A stretch of 64,000 nucleotides of DNA from Cyanobacteria bacterium FACHB-471 (GCA_014695345.1 JACJOC010000102.1:1-64000); one strand, 5' to 3'. Counted from the stretch's first letter, positions 27,345 to 37,510 are shown. Notes: generated by a model from the letters alone, not told the origin. Translations and numbers: made by a program.

Positions 27345-29150
27345 TTAAGAGAGAGCCTCAGCGATCCATTGCTTGAGGGTAGGCAGCACTTGATCCAGAG
27401 CAATTTCTTCAGATTCGCGGGTAGCACGTTTGACCACTTCGACTTTGCCAGACTGGAGCGATCGCCCCGTCACAATCCGAAACGGAATACCGACCAGGTC
27501 AGCATCTTTAAATTTGACTCCGGCCCGTTCGTCGCGGTCGTCGAGCAAGGTTTCTACACCAGCCTGATTCAGTTCGGTATATAGCTTTTCAGCCGCTTCT
27601 ACCTGGTTAGCATCGGCAATGTTGGGAATGACGACGATCGCATGATAGGGAGCGATCGCCACGGGCCAGATAATTCCATCCTTATCGTAGGATTGCTCAA
27701 CGGCCGCCTGTGCCAGTCGAGACACACCCACCCCGTAGCAGCCCATGTACATGGGAGCGGGTTCACCCTGCTCAGTCGTGTAGGTTGCACCCATTGACTT
27801 GGAATATTTCAAGCCGAGTTGGAAAATGTGACCAACTTCAATGCCTCTGGCACTTTGGAGGGTTTGACTGGAGTCATGTAGGGCGCGATCGCCTGCTTGG
27901 GCTTTTCTCAAATCTACAGCTAGCTTGGGAAGCTGAAACTGCTCACCCCAATTTGCCCCAACGACGTGATGCCCTGATTCATTTGCTCCTGTCGCAAAGT
28001 TTTTTAGCTCAACTGCGGTTGGGTCTACTATTCGCAAAAACTTTGGAGCTAAATTTTTGGATGACTGAATGTAATCATCACCCAAATCAGGAGCAATGTA
28101 ACCTAGCGGCAAGGGTTTTGCCGCCCACTTTTGTTGGGCCTCAGCGCCAGGAACGGTTAGCGCAATCACTGTGCTGCCACTGTACTGATCTGCCTGTTTT
28201 ACCAGTTCATTTTGCAATTTCACTTCGTTGACATCCTGATCGCCCCGGATGCTGACTAACACCAGCACGTTCATGCCGTTGTTGTACGTCACCTGGTAAA
28301 GTACGTTTTTGACGATTTGCGTGGGTGAACACTTGAGGAAATCGCAGAGGGTAGCGATGGTTGGCGTTCCAGGGGTTTCTAATTTCTCGTATTTCTTGAA
28401 CCCGGAAGGTTCAGCATCGAGCGGTAAGGAAACCGCTTTTTCGACGTTGGCAGAGTATTGTCCGTCCTCCGTGTAGAGAACTTCGTCTTCGCCTGCGTCC
28501 GCTAGAATCATGAACTCCTGGGAACCGGAACCACCGATCGCCCCCGAATCTGCCTCCACAGCCCGAAATGCCAATCCCGATCGCCGAAAGATGTTGTTGT
28601 AAGCGTGATACATCTTTTCGTAGGACTTTTTCATGCCTGCCTCATCCATATCAAAGGAGTAGGCATCTTTCATAATGAATTCTCGCCCACGCATCAGACC
28701 AAAGCGGGGGCGGATTTCATCTCGGAATTTGCTTTGAATCTGATAGAGGTTGACCGGCAACTGACGGTAGGAGCGGATCATGTCACGGGCGATCGCCGTC
28801 ACGACTTCTTCATGGGTTGGACCTAGCCCCAATTCGCGATCCTGCCGATCTTTTAAGGCGAACATGATGCCTTCAGCTTTGGTGTAGGTATCCCACCGGC
28901 CCGATTCGCGCCATAACTCTGAGGGCTGCAACTGAGTTAGCAAGCATTCCTGCGCTCCGGCAGCGTCCATTTCTTCTCGCACAATTTGTGAGACTTTCTT
29001 GAGGACGCGCCACAGCAGCGGTAGGTAGGCATAAAGACCACTGCCAATTCGCCTCATGTATCCTGCCCGCAGCAGCAGTTTATGACTGGGGATTTCTGCC
29101 TCTGCTGGATCTTCCCGCAGGGTTAAAAAGAGCATCTGTGACAGCCGCAT
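27345..29150 (-). CDS. proS: Prolyl-tRNA synthetase (bacterial type)
   Basis: A class IIa synthetase charging tRNA-Pro. The 601-residue protein carries motif 1/2 regions ([49 protein letters not shown]), an inserted YbaK-type editing domain (about 230-390, includes KNVLYQV and [11 protein letters not shown]), motif 3 ([14 protein letters not shown]) and a C-terminal anticodon-binding domain. Full length for the bacterial-type ProRS with editing insert. Confidence 0.95.
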   Translation of the reverse strand: MRLSQMLFLTLREDPAEAEIPSHKLLLRAGYMRRIGSGLYAYLPLLWRVLKKVSQIVREEMDAAGAQECLLTQLQPSELWRESGRWDTYTKAEGIMFALKDRQDRELGLGPTHEEVVTAIARDMIRSYRQLPVNLYQIQSKFRDEIRPRFGLMRGREFIMKDAYSFDMDEAGMKKSYEKMYHAYNNIFRRSGLAFRAVEADSGAIGGSGSQEFMILADAGEDEVLYTEDGQYSANVEKAVSLPLDAEPSGFKKYEKLETPGTPTIATLCDFLKCSPTQIVKNVLYQVTYNNGMNVLVLVSIRGDQDVNEVKLQNELVKQADQYSGSTVIALTVPGAEAQQKWAAKPLPLGYIAPDLGDDYIQSSKNLAPKFLRIVDPTAVELKNFATGANESGHHVVGANWGEQFQLPKLAVDLRKAQAGDRALHDSSQTLQSARGIEVGHIFQLGLKYSKSMGATYTTEQGEPAPMYMGCYGVGVSRLAQAAVEQSYDKDGIIWPVAIAPYHAIVVIPNIADANQVEAAEKLYTELNQAGVETLLDDRDERAGVKFKDADLVGIPFRIVTGRSLQSGKVEVVKRATRESEEIALDQVLPTLKQWIAEALS

Positions 29151-29194
29151 GGTTTGCCTTCCTACAAATTGTCTTCCTACAGAAGTCTAGACTA

Positions 29195-29938
29195 CTAGCT
29201 CTTCGATCGCTCTGACGCAGATTTTTGAGCTGGGGTAGGGCGATTTGCAGAGGGGCTACTTGATTCCCGTGGCTTTTGTGGAGCAGGTGGCTCTGGGTGA
29301 AGCTGTTGACGACCATTGCGAATGACGCGAATCATGTCACTAAGCTGTTGCTCCATGCCTTTGAGGACGCTATCGGCGTAGTCATCTGCGCCTTGCTGAA
29401 TCTCCTCGGATTCGGCGATCGCTCGCTTCCTAATTTCCTCTAATTCCTGCTGAGCTTGGCGGCGCATTCGATCAATATCAGCCATCGTTTGCTCTTGTGT
29501 GGCTTCACATTCCTGCTGCACCCGCTGCCGAATTTGTTGTGCTTCTAGCTCAGCTTGCCGAATTAAACCCATCTCATCCAAAATTTGGGCAGCCCGTCGC
29601 TCTGCGGTTTCCAAAATTTCTTGAGCATATTGCTCTGCTTCTGACAATAAGTCTTCCTTATGACGAACCACTTCTGCTGCTTCTTGGAATGCCGTTGGCA
29701 GATTCAGTCGAATTAAGTCAAGCTGATCGAGCAACTGCTCTTCATCCACCAAGGTTCGCTTGCTTAGAGGAATCCGGGGACTGTCGAGGATCATTTCCTC
29801 CAGCTTATTGAGCTCTCGCTGGATATCAATGCCGCCTATTCGGGCTGCATCTCCGTAGGAACCTCCAGCGGAGACTCCGGCGTGTGGGGTACTTCCGCTA
29901 CGGTCGGGGCTAATACGGTCGGAGTCTTGGCGTAACAT
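29195..29938 (-). CDS. DivIVA-like coiled-coil protein (Cdv3 candidate)
   Basis: A 247-residue protein with a central coiled coil (about residues 85-200, runs such as [20 protein letters not shown] and [20 protein letters not shown]). Before it is a conserved segment, [40 protein letters not shown], and after it a basic Pro/Ser-rich tail. This fits the cyanobacterial DivIVA-like Cdv3 group implicated in cell division, an assignment by resemblance only. The ATG at 29938 lies within coaD and gives a 103-bp overlap; no good later start precedes the conserved segment except the ATG of EEMILDS. Confidence 0.65.
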   Translation of the reverse strand: MLRQDSDRISPDRSGSTPHAGVSAGGSYGDAARIGGIDIQRELNKLEEMILDSPRIPLSKRTLVDEEQLLDQLDLIRLNLPTAFQEAAEVVRHKEDLLSEAEQYAQEILETAERRAAQILDEMGLIRQAELEAQQIRQRVQQECEATQEQTMADIDRMRRQAQQELEEIRKRAIAESEEIQQGADDYADSVLKGMEQQLSDMIRVIRNGRQQLHPEPPAPQKPRESSSPSANRPTPAQKSASERSKS

Positions 29939-30399
29939 TGATGGATATCCAGGGCAACGGGTTGAGGGACAAGATGATCTACAGGACCACCAAACCTAGC
30001 GATTTCTTTAACTAGGCTGCTACTCAGAAAGCTGTACTCGTTTGAAGTGGCTAGAAAAACGGTTTCAACATCGTCTGAGAGCGTTTTGTTTGTATGAGCC
30101 ATCTGGAGTTCCTTCTCAAAATCGGAGAGGACTCGAAGACCCCGCAACAGCACCCCAGCTTTTCGCATTTTTGCATAGGTTACAGTCAAACCGTCAAAGC
30201 TATCAACTTCAACGTTGGGCAGATGACGGGTGGTCAAGCAAATTTGCTCTATCCGTTTCTGCGCTGAAAACAGCGGCGTTTTGTTAGGGTTCGTCGATAC
30301 CAGCACAATCACCTGATCAAAGAGCTGACAGCCTCGCTCAATGATATCCAGATGACCCAGCGTAATCGGATCGAAACTACCAGGATACACTGCAATCAC
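29836..30399 (-). CDS. coaD: Phosphopantetheine adenylyltransferase
   Basis: Catalyses the fourth step of CoA synthesis, 4'-phosphopantetheine plus ATP to dephospho-CoA. The opening [23 protein letters not shown] contains the T-x-GH nucleotidyltransferase motif, and [19 protein letters not shown] holds the S-S-x-x-VKE signature. A 25-residue Pro/Glu/Thr-rich C-terminal extension beyond the usual ~160 residues is present, and the start of the DivIVA-like gene is embedded in it. Confidence 0.93.
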   Translation of the reverse strand: MIAVYPGSFDPITLGHLDIIERGCQLFDQVIVLVSTNPNKTPLFSAQKRIEQICLTTRHLPNVEVDSFDGLTVTYAKMRKAGVLLRGLRVLSDFEKELQMAHTNKTLSDDVETVFLATSNEYSFLSSSLVKEIARFGGPVDHLVPQPVALDIHQCYAKTPTVLAPTVAEVPHTPESPLEVPTEMQPE

Positions 30400-30567
30400 G
30401 ATTTAGTTTCTCGACTCGCTGAAGCGATTTTACCGGATGCTGATACTGCCATCTTGTGAATACCAGGACATTATACAGATGGCAACGGAAGCGGTAACGG
30501 CGAAAACAAAGAAATTTCTAATCGGGTGGAATTCATTGAATAACTTGCACCGAATTAGACACTTTTG

Positions 30568-32712
30568 TCAAACCAACTCTGGAGCATATTCCTCTAGAGC
30601 ATATTCAGAGAAGGCTGCTGTGGCAGAATTTGCCAGGTTGAGTAGTGGTCCGTTTTGCTCTTGCCCGTTGGTGGCTAGTTCGCTGTGGCACAAGTAGACT
30701 CGTTCACCCACTCGACCAAGGAGGTCTAAGATTTGGCGCTGGAGGCGTTGCTGATCGGCTTCCGTGGCTTCGGCCGCCGTCCAGGGGCGTCCTGACCAAG
30801 ATTGCAAAAATAGAGGTGCGCCAAACAAAGGTCCACCCCCCGTTAGCCAAAGGGCTGAGCCTGCATCAAGCCAGAAGTGCCAGCGATGAAAACGACGGTT
30901 TGAGCGGTATTGAAAGATGGTCGCCAAGGTGACTGCCTGACTCGTTGGACCGATTGGACGAGCGGGAAAAGGGTCTGCTGTTATCGTCCCGTCGCGCAAT
31001 AGCTGAATGAAGTGTCCGACGCTGGCAGAGACTGGAGATTCTGCCCGACTTGATACGGAACCTGCTGCATCGGCTTGTCTCAGCCGATTGTCTACTTCCC
31101 AGTAATGTTGGGCGGTTTCCATCAGTTCTCTGAGGGCGGCAAGTTGGTCGTAGGGTAAGTTGCTACCACCCGAGAGGAAGCGCTGAGTAGCACGATCGAG
31201 CAGAACAACAGGATTAGGAATCAGGCGTTGTTGCTGCTGAATTTGTTGCGTCTCGACCCATTGCAGTAGGTCGGTATAGAAGCTAGTTGCTTGGTAACCC
31301 AGCCGATCCCAGCGAGGGAAAGCATTAGCGGGAAGGAGTTGGGGGTGCTCGGAGTCGGGAAGATAGCAGTGGTCGGTTAGTAACCCTGCCCGCACAGGAT
31401 CAATTCTCGCTAGGTCGAGTCCCGATCGCCCTGCATCAAAGGCAGGAGTTTGGCTCAGCACAACCAACATTTCAGAAACGGCATCGCGGTTGATCAAATG
31501 ACCTAGCCCTGGATAGATAAATGCCATCAGGGTTAGCAAAGCGCGAATCATGGGGGAACTGTTGAGCGGCTGCTGGTCGTTGAGTGATTCGACGGCGATC
31601 GCCCGACTGGTCAAAATTTCTCGCAGCGTGTATCGGGCGATCGCATCCAAACCGGGTCCAATCACCGCTACTTCCTGAGGCTGCACCTGCCCAGAGTGAA
31701 TTGCCGTTGTGATCACTTCTGCCGTCTGGCGCAGCAGTTGTGCTCTAGAAGTGGTTTGAATTGAATAGATAGAATCTGGCAGCTCGGGTAGCGATAGCGG
31801 TTCTTGAATCCAGTTCACTATCGTTTCACCCCAGGTTTCAGTCAAACTGTCCGGTTGGGGAGATAAGGTTTCAACCTGACACCGTGCAGCTAATCCAGCT
31901 AGATAGTCAGGATCAGCGCCCAAACCTAATCGAATTGAACCGTCTGGGTTATAGCTAAACACGCCGGGAATACCCTGATCGAGCAAAAACTCGAAGAGGA
32001 AACGGGCGATCGCCGGGTATTCATCCACATCATCAGCGGCGATCGCCCGATAGCGGCGTTTAAGCTGCTGTTGATAAGTTGGATGCGGCAACAAATATCG
32101 CCAGTAAAGCTGAGAAATAATCCCATAGGTCAGCAGTCCTCGCTCCAGACACCACGTCTGCCAGCGCAGCAACACTTCCTGCATACAGTCCCATAGGTCA
32201 GCCGACCCCTCTTGCCCCGCAAACCCATCCTTTAAGACGCTGGCAATGTCCTCCGTGGGGATGCCCCCACTTGCGGCTAGCTGCAGCAAATCGAGTGTTC
32301 GACGCACCAGATAATACTCACTGACTCCTTCCTGACTAAGCCGTCCGTCATCTAGCTCAGGTCGCCATAGCCGCGTCGCTAATTCCTGCTCAGTCTCCGG
32401 GCGCAGCCGCAGCGGAAATTGAGTCTTTAAGCCCAACTGTTGTGCCAGCAGAGGCCAAAACAGCACAACCTCACTCTGGAAAAAGCCAAGTGGAGTTGTG
32501 GAATCAAAGGGAAATTGAGCTTGAGTGGCTACTGCAATGCGGTCTGCCAGGTCAATCCGATTATCTCCATTGGCAGCAAAGACCAAGGTAGCAGGAGCAG
32601 GATGAGGATGAGGCTGTTCTGCAAAAAACTGAGCTAGAACCTGAAATTGCTCAATCAAGCGGCTCGTCTTACCACTCCGAGTTGAGCCGACGAGCCAAAC
32701 AGAGGCAGTCAC
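30568..32712 (-). CDS. UvrD-like superfamily 1 ATPase without a nuclease domain
   Basis: A 714-residue protein beginning at a GTG. A Walker A (GSTRSGKTSRL, residues 9-19) and a Walker B-like AADDVDEYPAIARF (near 225) fit the UvrD/AddB-type helicase fold. The middle includes QPQEVAVIGPGLDAIARYTLREIL, a motif IV/V-like region with a TLMAFIYPGLGHL stretch. No RecB-type nuclease motif or Fe-S cysteine cluster is visible. The C-terminal LARPIGPTSQAVTLATIFQYRSNRRFHRWHFWLDAG resembles the helicase motif IV-VI area. In cyanobacteria such genes are often annotated as recombinase-family. It lies 168 bp upstream of coaD. Confidence 0.65.
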   Translation of the reverse strand: MTASVWLVGSTRSGKTSRLIEQFQVLAQFFAEQPHPHPAPATLVFAANGDNRIDLADRIAVATQAQFPFDSTTPLGFFQSEVVLFWPLLAQQLGLKTQFPLRLRPETEQELATRLWRPELDDGRLSQEGVSEYYLVRRTLDLLQLAASGGIPTEDIASVLKDGFAGQEGSADLWDCMQEVLLRWQTWCLERGLLTYGIISQLYWRYLLPHPTYQQQLKRRYRAIAADDVDEYPAIARFLFEFLLDQGIPGVFSYNPDGSIRLGLGADPDYLAGLAARCQVETLSPQPDSLTETWGETIVNWIQEPLSLPELPDSIYSIQTTSRAQLLRQTAEVITTAIHSGQVQPQEVAVIGPGLDAIARYTLREILTSRAIAVESLNDQQPLNSSPMIRALLTLMAFIYPGLGHLINRDAVSEMLVVLSQTPAFDAGRSGLDLARIDPVRAGLLTDHCYLPDSEHPQLLPANAFPRWDRLGYQATSFYTDLLQWVETQQIQQQQRLIPNPVVLLDRATQRFLSGGSNLPYDQLAALRELMETAQHYWEVDNRLRQADAAGSVSSRAESPVSASVGHFIQLLRDGTITADPFPARPIGPTSQAVTLATIFQYRSNRRFHRWHFWLDAGSALWLTGGGPLFGAPLFLQSWSGRPWTAAEATEADQQRLQRQILDLLGRVGERVYLCHSELATNGQEQNGPLLNLANSATAAFSEYALEEYAPELV

Positions 32713-33026
32713 AACGGACGAGCTGGAGGACGGATTTGATATGATACTACGTACCTTAACCTTTAAATACTAGGAAGTTTTCTAGCCTTATTATAAGTTA
32801 GGCATTACCAAGGTTTATTGAGCTTGAAGTTTACTTGCCTGCCAAATCTACAGCGGTCCTAAATCAACAGTAAGACGAACAGTCCGTGAGAAAAGCACTT
32901 CGTCAGGGACCCCTTTCACAACTCCTTTAAGATTAGTATGAATAAATTGGATTGTTTAAACACAAAAGTTGAATATCTTTAGACATAAGCTGCTAGAAAA
33001 CATGTTAGGCACCCGCTAAACCACAT
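32713..33026. other. Divergent intergenic region
   Basis: No gene. It separates the minus-strand UvrD-like gene from plus-strand pxcA and presumably carries both promoters. A short hairpin (CTAG...CTAG around 32768-32785) is present. No operator can be named. Confidence 0.45.
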
Positions 33027-34397
33027 ATGAAAACATCTCTTTTGGCAACGATTAAAGGGTATTTACAGGGTGCTAATCAGTGGTTTCTGAGAACACCAGA
33101 GCGTGCCTTAGACGAGGCTTATGAAGCCGCTTTAAGAATCAAAGCGATCGAAGATGCCCATTTTGGTGGCAGTAAAATATCGACTGACTATGGAACTTAT
33201 AGCAAGAGCGCACAGGATTACTTTCAATCAGAACTGACGAAGTACTTGAACATTGCAAAAGTGAGGCTGGCAGAGTTCAAAACCAGCAGCTCCATTTTGC
33301 AGATTTCCAATCAAAAAATTACCGAGATTCAGTTAGAAGAAAATGCTGATTTACGTGCAATCAGCATTATCGACAAACCCGGTCTTATTCTAAAGAAGCT
33401 CAGAATAGTAGATGAAGTTCTTGCTCGCTATAGTTCTGTCAGACAAAAGCCTTCCTCCTTAATTTCAATTTCAGAATCCACTCAGATTACTGATGTAAAA
33501 GTGCGGCAGCCAGGGCGTATTGAACCTCAAAATAATTCACCGGATCAGTCAGCCAAGAAGCAGCCTAAGCCAGATTTATCAACCGACGGTGATTCTATTG
33601 CTGATAAAACTGGAGTTTTGCCCAGGTCGATTCTAAGAACGGTAGATCGAATTAAACGAGAACTCGATCCTAAAGCGGAAGAGCAGGTTGTTGATAGTTT
33701 CCGTAGCTCCAAAGCTAGAACCGTTATTTCCTTAAGATTTATTCTGTTGCTCATTATCATTCCGCTGCTAACTCAGCAAATCTCGAAGAACTTTCTAATC
33801 GGACCGCTGGTTGACTCTCTCCGAGATGAGGAGCAGTCCGAAGTTTTTCTAAATGCAGAAATGGAAGAAGAGGCACTGGATGAACTGCACCGATATGAGG
33901 AAAGAATTAGGTTTGAAAGTTTCATTGGTAAGGCTCCACCGGTTTCTGAAGAAGCGATCGCAGAAGTATTACGACACAGGGCATCTGAGATCGAGGAGGA
34001 ATATCGCCAGAGAAGCTCTAACGCAATTAAAAATGTTTTTTCTGACTTAATCTCTTTAATTGCATTTACAGGTGTTATTTACTTCAGCAAACGAGAGATT
34101 GAAGTTTTAAAGTCATTTTTTGATGAGTTGGTTTATGGACTTAGCGATAGCGCTAAAGCCTTTATTATTATTTTGTTGACTGATACCTTCGTCGGTTTTC
34201 ACTCACCTCATGGATGGGAAGTCATCTTGGAGGGGGTTTCTAGACACTTAGGCCTGCCTGCCAACCGAGATTTTATTTTCTTATTTATTGCGACCTTTCC
34301 TGTAATTTTAGATACAGTATTCAAGTATTGGATCTTTCGATATCTGAATCGGATCTCGCCTTCAGCTGTCGCGACTTACAAGACGATGAACGAGTAA
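33027..34397 (+). CDS. pxcA: Proton extrusion protein PxcA (CemA family)
   Basis: Homologue of cyanobacterial PxcA and chloroplast CemA, needed for light-induced proton extrusion across the cytoplasmic membrane. The 456-residue protein starts with a soluble helical domain (RTPERALDEAYEAALRIKAIE; IEDAHFGGSKISTDYGTYSKSA) typical of the family. A variable Ser/Lys-rich stretch follows. The membrane part then has four hydrophobic segments: FILLLIIIPLLTQQIS, IALIAFTGVIYF, KAFIIILLTDTFVGF-HSPHGWE and IFLFIATFPVILDTVF. Length is at the longer end for the family. Confidence 0.92.
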   Translation: MKTSLLATIKGYLQGANQWFLRTPERALDEAYEAALRIKAIEDAHFGGSKISTDYGTYSKSAQDYFQSELTKYLNIAKVRLAEFKTSSSILQISNQKITEIQLEENADLRAISIIDKPGLILKKLRIVDEVLARYSSVRQKPSSLISISESTQITDVKVRQPGRIEPQNNSPDQSAKKQPKPDLSTDGDSIADKTGVLPRSILRTVDRIKRELDPKAEEQVVDSFRSSKARTVISLRFILLLIIIPLLTQQISKNFLIGPLVDSLRDEEQSEVFLNAEMEEEALDELHRYEERIRFESFIGKAPPVSEEAIAEVLRHRASEIEEEYRQRSSNAIKNVFSDLISLIAFTGVIYFSKREIEVLKSFFDELVYGLSDSAKAFIIILLTDTFVGFHSPHGWEVILEGVSRHLGLPANRDFIFLFIATFPVILDTVFKYWIFRYLNRISPSAVATYKTMNE

Positions 34398-34446
34398 GGC
34401 GATCAGAAATGCCAGATTTCAGAGCGCTTCGAGATACCATAGAAGT

Positions 34447-35448
34447 ATGGTCAAAACCGTTGATGTCCTGGGAGTCCCTCACGCCTATGAGCTAACTCCT
34501 CCCAGAGATAGCTCTGTCGTTCTGGTTTTTGTTCACGGCTGGCTGCTGAGCCGTGAATATTGGCGGCCTACCATTCAGCAGCTATCGCCTCACTATCAAT
34601 GCTTATCCTATGACTTGCGAGGGTTTGGTCACTCGCAAGCTGTAACCCCTAAGCCTTTCAATCAAGCTTCATCGCCACAAATGTCTGCTGCTGAGCAGAA
34701 CAGCTCATCCGATCGCTCAACTCAGTTCGACCGAGTTCAGCCTGATGGCACTAGTTCAGTTGCTCAATCGAGTGTTCTAAAGCAAAACGCTACTTTAACG
34801 GTTCCTTCTCGATATGCTCCAGCTGCTTATGCACAAGACTTGACTGTTTTGCTGGAGCAGCTTGAAATTTCAACTGCCTGGTTGGTAGGTCATTCTTTGG
34901 GAGGCAGTATTTCTCTATGGGCTGCCGATCAGCTACCTCAGAAAATTAGAGGGGTTGTGTGTGTAAATTCGGGTGGTGGTATTTACCTCAAAGAGGAGTT
35001 TGAGCGGTTTCGGGCAGCAGGGCAACAGTTGGTCAAGCTGCGTCCACGCTGGCTCTGCCGTTTGCCGCTGCTCGATCTGCCAATGTCGCGGATGAATGTG
35101 GCGCGTCCACTAACGCGGCAGTGGGGTAAGCAGCGGTTAGTAGATTGGGTCGCGGCACATCCAGAAGCCGCTCTGGGAACGCTACTGGACTCAACGACAG
35201 AGACAGAGGTTCACAGTCTGCCCCAGGTTGTTTCCCGCCTGCAGCAGCCTGTGTACTTTATTGCTGGGGCAGAAGACACGATCATGGAACCCCAGTACGT
35301 TCGTCACTTGGCCAGTTTTCACCCTTCGTTTGAATGCTGCGGCAACAATGTGGTTGAAATTCCTGACTGTGGACACCTGGCAATGGTTGAGCAGCCAGAG
35401 GAAGTGGCAGCTCAAATTCAAAGGATTGTCGCGAAGCATGAGTTCTGA
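34447..35448 (+). CDS. Alpha/beta hydrolase
   Basis: A 333-residue hydrolase. It has the oxyanion HGWLLSREYW, the nucleophile elbow GHSLGGSIS (Ser near 147), a cap region (VVCVNSGGGIYLKEEFERFRAAG), an acid position in GAEDTIMEP and the catalytic His in DCGHLAMVE. An unusual ~50-residue Ser/Gln-rich insert lies between the second and third strands (about 60-112). The substrate is unknown. It is 49 bp downstream of pxcA on the same strand. Confidence 0.85.
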   Translation: MVKTVDVLGVPHAYELTPPRDSSVVLVFVHGWLLSREYWRPTIQQLSPHYQCLSYDLRGFGHSQAVTPKPFNQASSPQMSAAEQNSSSDRSTQFDRVQPDGTSSVAQSSVLKQNATLTVPSRYAPAAYAQDLTVLLEQLEISTAWLVGHSLGGSISLWAADQLPQKIRGVVCVNSGGGIYLKEEFERFRAAGQQLVKLRPRWLCRLPLLDLPMSRMNVARPLTRQWGKQRLVDWVAAHPEAALGTLLDSTTETEVHSLPQVVSRLQQPVYFIAGAEDTIMEPQYVRHLASFHPSFECCGNNVVEIPDCGHLAMVEQPEEVAAQIQRIVAKHEF

Positions 35449-35522
35449 TTGAGTTAAATCAGATTTTGGTGATAGCAAGCAGTCGTTTGCCCCTTGAGGA
35501 CAAAACCTGGCTCAGAAATTTC

Positions 35523-36566
35523 CTAAGTTGTATAAAGCTGCATGACGTTGGCGATCGCCATTCGAGATTGCGTCCCCAAGGTCAGCGGTGATCTGTGTCC
35601 CCGGTTGAAATGATCGGCGGCGGCGCAGCCAATCATTGCAGCGTTGTCGGTGCAAAACTGCATAGGCGGAAACAGCACGCGCAGGTTACGCTCTGCAGCG
35701 GCAGTTTGGAGGCGACGACGCAACCCTTTGTTAGCCGCGACACCGCCGCCAACCGCAATGGTATCTAGCCCATAGTCGAGGGCACAAGCGATCGCCCGTT
35801 TGGTGAGCGATCGCGCCACCGTATCCTGAAAACTGGCAGCCAGATCCGCCACAGGCAAAGCTCCCTCGGACTGCTGCAGCTTTTGGGACAACCGCAGCAC
35901 AGCAGTTTTTAAGCCACTGAAGCTAGAGTCATAGCGATGGTAGCCGCCTTCTGGAAGGGAAACCTGACCTTCAGGCAAGGAAAAAGCCTGGGGATTGCCC
36001 TCAGCCGCCAGTCGATCGATCACGGGTCCACCCGGATAGCCCAAGTTCATCAGCCTTGCTACTTTGTCAAAAGCTTCTCCAGCAGCATCGTCACGGGTTT
36101 GACCCAGCGTCTCATAGTGACCGCAATCTTTGACGTAGATCAAGCTGGTGTGCCCCCCAGAGACAAGCAAACAGAGAAACGGGGGTTCCAGCGCCGGTTC
36201 ACTTAAGTAGGAAGCGTAGATGTGCCCTTCCAGGTGATGCACACCTAGAAATGGCTTTTGATGCAGCATTGCCAGCGTTTTTGCAGCCGTTAGACCGACC
36301 AGCAGTGCCCCGACTAACCCTGGTGCAGCGGTTGCAGCAATGCCATCAATTCCAGACCAGTCGAGTTGAGCCTGCTCCAAGGAATGGGCGATCGCCCAGT
36401 TAATGATCTCTACGTGCTGACGAGATGCCACCTCTGGCACCACGCCGCCATACTGTTGGTGAATGGCAATTTGAGACGAAACTACATTGCTCAACACCTG
36501 GCGATCGCGCACCACCGCAACGCTCGTTTCATCACAACTCGTTTCAATTGCCAAAATCGTTGCCAT
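35523..36566 (-). CDS. tsaD: tRNA N6-adenosine threonylcarbamoyltransferase
   Basis: Transfers the threonylcarbamoyl group to A37 of ANN-reading tRNAs (t6A). The 347-residue protein opens [16 protein letters not shown], has the metal-binding [12 protein letters not shown] (HxxxH), the GGHTSL and [11 protein letters not shown] loops and the ASKH-fold motifs ([12 protein letters not shown]). Normal length. It is convergent with the alpha/beta hydrolase gene and divergent from psaF. Confidence 0.95.
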   Translation of the reverse strand: MATILAIETSCDETSVAVVRDRQVLSNVVSSQIAIHQQYGGVVPEVASRQHVEIINWAIAHSLEQAQLDWSGIDGIAATAAPGLVGALLVGLTAAKTLAMLHQKPFLGVHHLEGHIYASYLSEPALEPPFLCLLVSGGHTSLIYVKDCGHYETLGQTRDDAAGEAFDKVARLMNLGYPGGPVIDRLAAEGNPQAFSLPEGQVSLPEGGYHRYDSSFSGLKTAVLRLSQKLQQSEGALPVADLAASFQDTVARSLTKRAIACALDYGLDTIAVGGGVAANKGLRRRLQTAAAERNLRVLFPPMQFCTDNAAMIGCAAADHFNRGHRSPLTLGTQSRMAIANVMQLYTT

Positions 36567-36670
36567 ACGCTGCTAAAAAAGCCCAAATTTCTATTCAATC
36601 AATTTCTTTTAAAAGCTTAACTTTACTGGGTTTCCCTGTGAGAGTATGATTGCTCTGAAGTTCAACTTTG

Positions 36671-36702
36671 TTTGTACAAATAACTTAATTTTTTTGTACA
36701 AA
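36671..36702 (+). promoter_or_regulatory. Twin TTTGTACAAA palindromes upstream of psaF
   Basis: Two perfect copies of the 10-bp palindrome TTTGTACAAA lie at 36671-36680 and 36693-36702, exactly 22 bp apart centre to centre (about two helical turns). They are separated by an AT-rich TAACTTAATTTT stretch, 36 bp before the psaF ATG. The sites fit cooperative binding of a dimeric regulator. They do not match the RpaB HLR1 direct repeat (TTACA) or the NtcA consensus. The regulator is unknown. Confidence 0.5.
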
Positions 36703-36737
36703 AGACTTTGCTTTTTGTAATAAAGGGAAACAATTCC

Positions 36738-37220
36738 ATGCAACGATTGTTTGCTCTAGTGCTAGTTCTTTTTCTATGGGCGGGTTTTGCACCTCCTGCC
36801 TCTGCTGATGTCTCTGGGCTAACCCCCTGCGCTGACACCCCCGCTTTTCAACAGCGTGCCTCTAACGCTAAGACAGAACAAGCTAAAAAGCGATTTGATT
36901 TCTACGGTGATAATCTGCTTTGTGGTCCCGAAGGTTTGCCCCATTTGGTTGTAGATGGTCGTCTGAATCATGCAGGCGAGTTTCTTATTCCTGGCATTCT
37001 CTTCCTTTACATTGCCGGATTGATTGGCTGGTCTGGTCGCTCTTACCTAATCTCGGTACGCGGTGAAAAAGACCCTGAAATGAATGAAGTTGTCATCGAT
37101 GTGCCTCGTGCCATTGGTATCATCCTCTCTTCTCTCCTTTGGCCCTTAGCAGCCATTAAAGAGTTATTGAGTGGCGAATTAGTCGCGAAAGAAGAAGAAA
37201 TTCCAATTTCACCTCGCTAA
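36738..37220 (+). CDS. psaF: Photosystem I reaction centre subunit III
   Basis: PsaF, the lumenal-domain subunit of PSI that helps dock plastocyanin/cytochrome c6. From the ATG at 36738 (AAAGGGA upstream) it is 160 residues with a signal peptide cut after about residue 23 ([10 protein letters not shown]). The mature protein has the conserved [10 protein letters not shown] start, [21 protein letters not shown], and a C-terminal membrane helix ([20 protein letters not shown], then [15 protein letters not shown]). psaJ follows after 155 bp. Confidence 0.96.
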   Translation: MQRLFALVLVLFLWAGFAPPASADVSGLTPCADTPAFQQRASNAKTEQAKKRFDFYGDNLLCGPEGLPHLVVDGRLNHAGEFLIPGILFLYIAGLIGWSGRSYLISVRGEKDPEMNEVVIDVPRAIGIILSSLLWPLAAIKELLSGELVAKEEEIPISPR

Positions 37221-37300
37221 TTCTGTTAACTTCTAGCTGACAAACTTGCTGGCTTGGGTTGGATCGAACTCTCGTGAAATCCAGCATTAATTTCAGTTTT

Positions 37301-37327
37301 GTTGGGTTACGCTAGCGCTAACCCAAC
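37301..37327. repeat. GTTGGGTTA hairpin between psaF and psaJ
   Basis: GTTGGGTTA (37301-37309) and TAACCCAAC (37319-37327) form a 9-bp stem with a loop that is itself nearly self-complementary (CGCTAGCGC). GCTTGGGTTGG at about 37252 is a related segment. The element belongs to the dispersed TAGGTTGGGTT family also present near 51406 and 63677. Its position may attenuate read-through from psaF into psaJ. Confidence 0.6.
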
Positions 37328-37375
37328 CTACGCAACCGACAACTTAATTCATCTTCTGAAGTTTGGAGCATATTC

Positions 37376-37510
37376 ATGCAATCGCAGTATCTCCTGAAAT
37401 ATCTATCGACCGCTCCCGTGTTCGCGACAGTTTGCCTGTTTGTTATTGCTGGAGCTTTGATTGAATTTAACCGCTTTTTCCCTGACCTGCTGTTCCACCC
37501 GCTGCCGTAG
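37376..37510 (+). CDS. psaJ: Photosystem I reaction centre subunit IX
   Basis: A 44-residue protein missed by length filters. It begins [18 protein letters not shown], has a single membrane helix ([17 protein letters not shown]) and ends PDLLFHPLP, the classic PsaJ C terminus. PsaJ pairs with PsaF at the edge of PSI. psaF and psaJ being adjacent is the usual cyanobacterial arrangement, although the gap here (155 bp) contains a repeat hairpin. No strong RBS is visible. A long hairpin 31 bp downstream probably terminates the transcript. Confidence 0.95.
   Translation: MQSQYLLKYLSTAPVFATVCLFVIAGALIEFNRFFPDLLFHPLP

Noticed and set aside
27710-28231. Plus-strand frame of 173 codons
   Set aside because: Antisense to proS, with low-complexity composition and no family motif.
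36671-36702. NtcA or RpaB HLR1 site at psaF
   Set aside because: The repeats contain TTTGTACAAA; neither GTA-N8-TAC spacing nor the paired TTACA of HLR1 is present.
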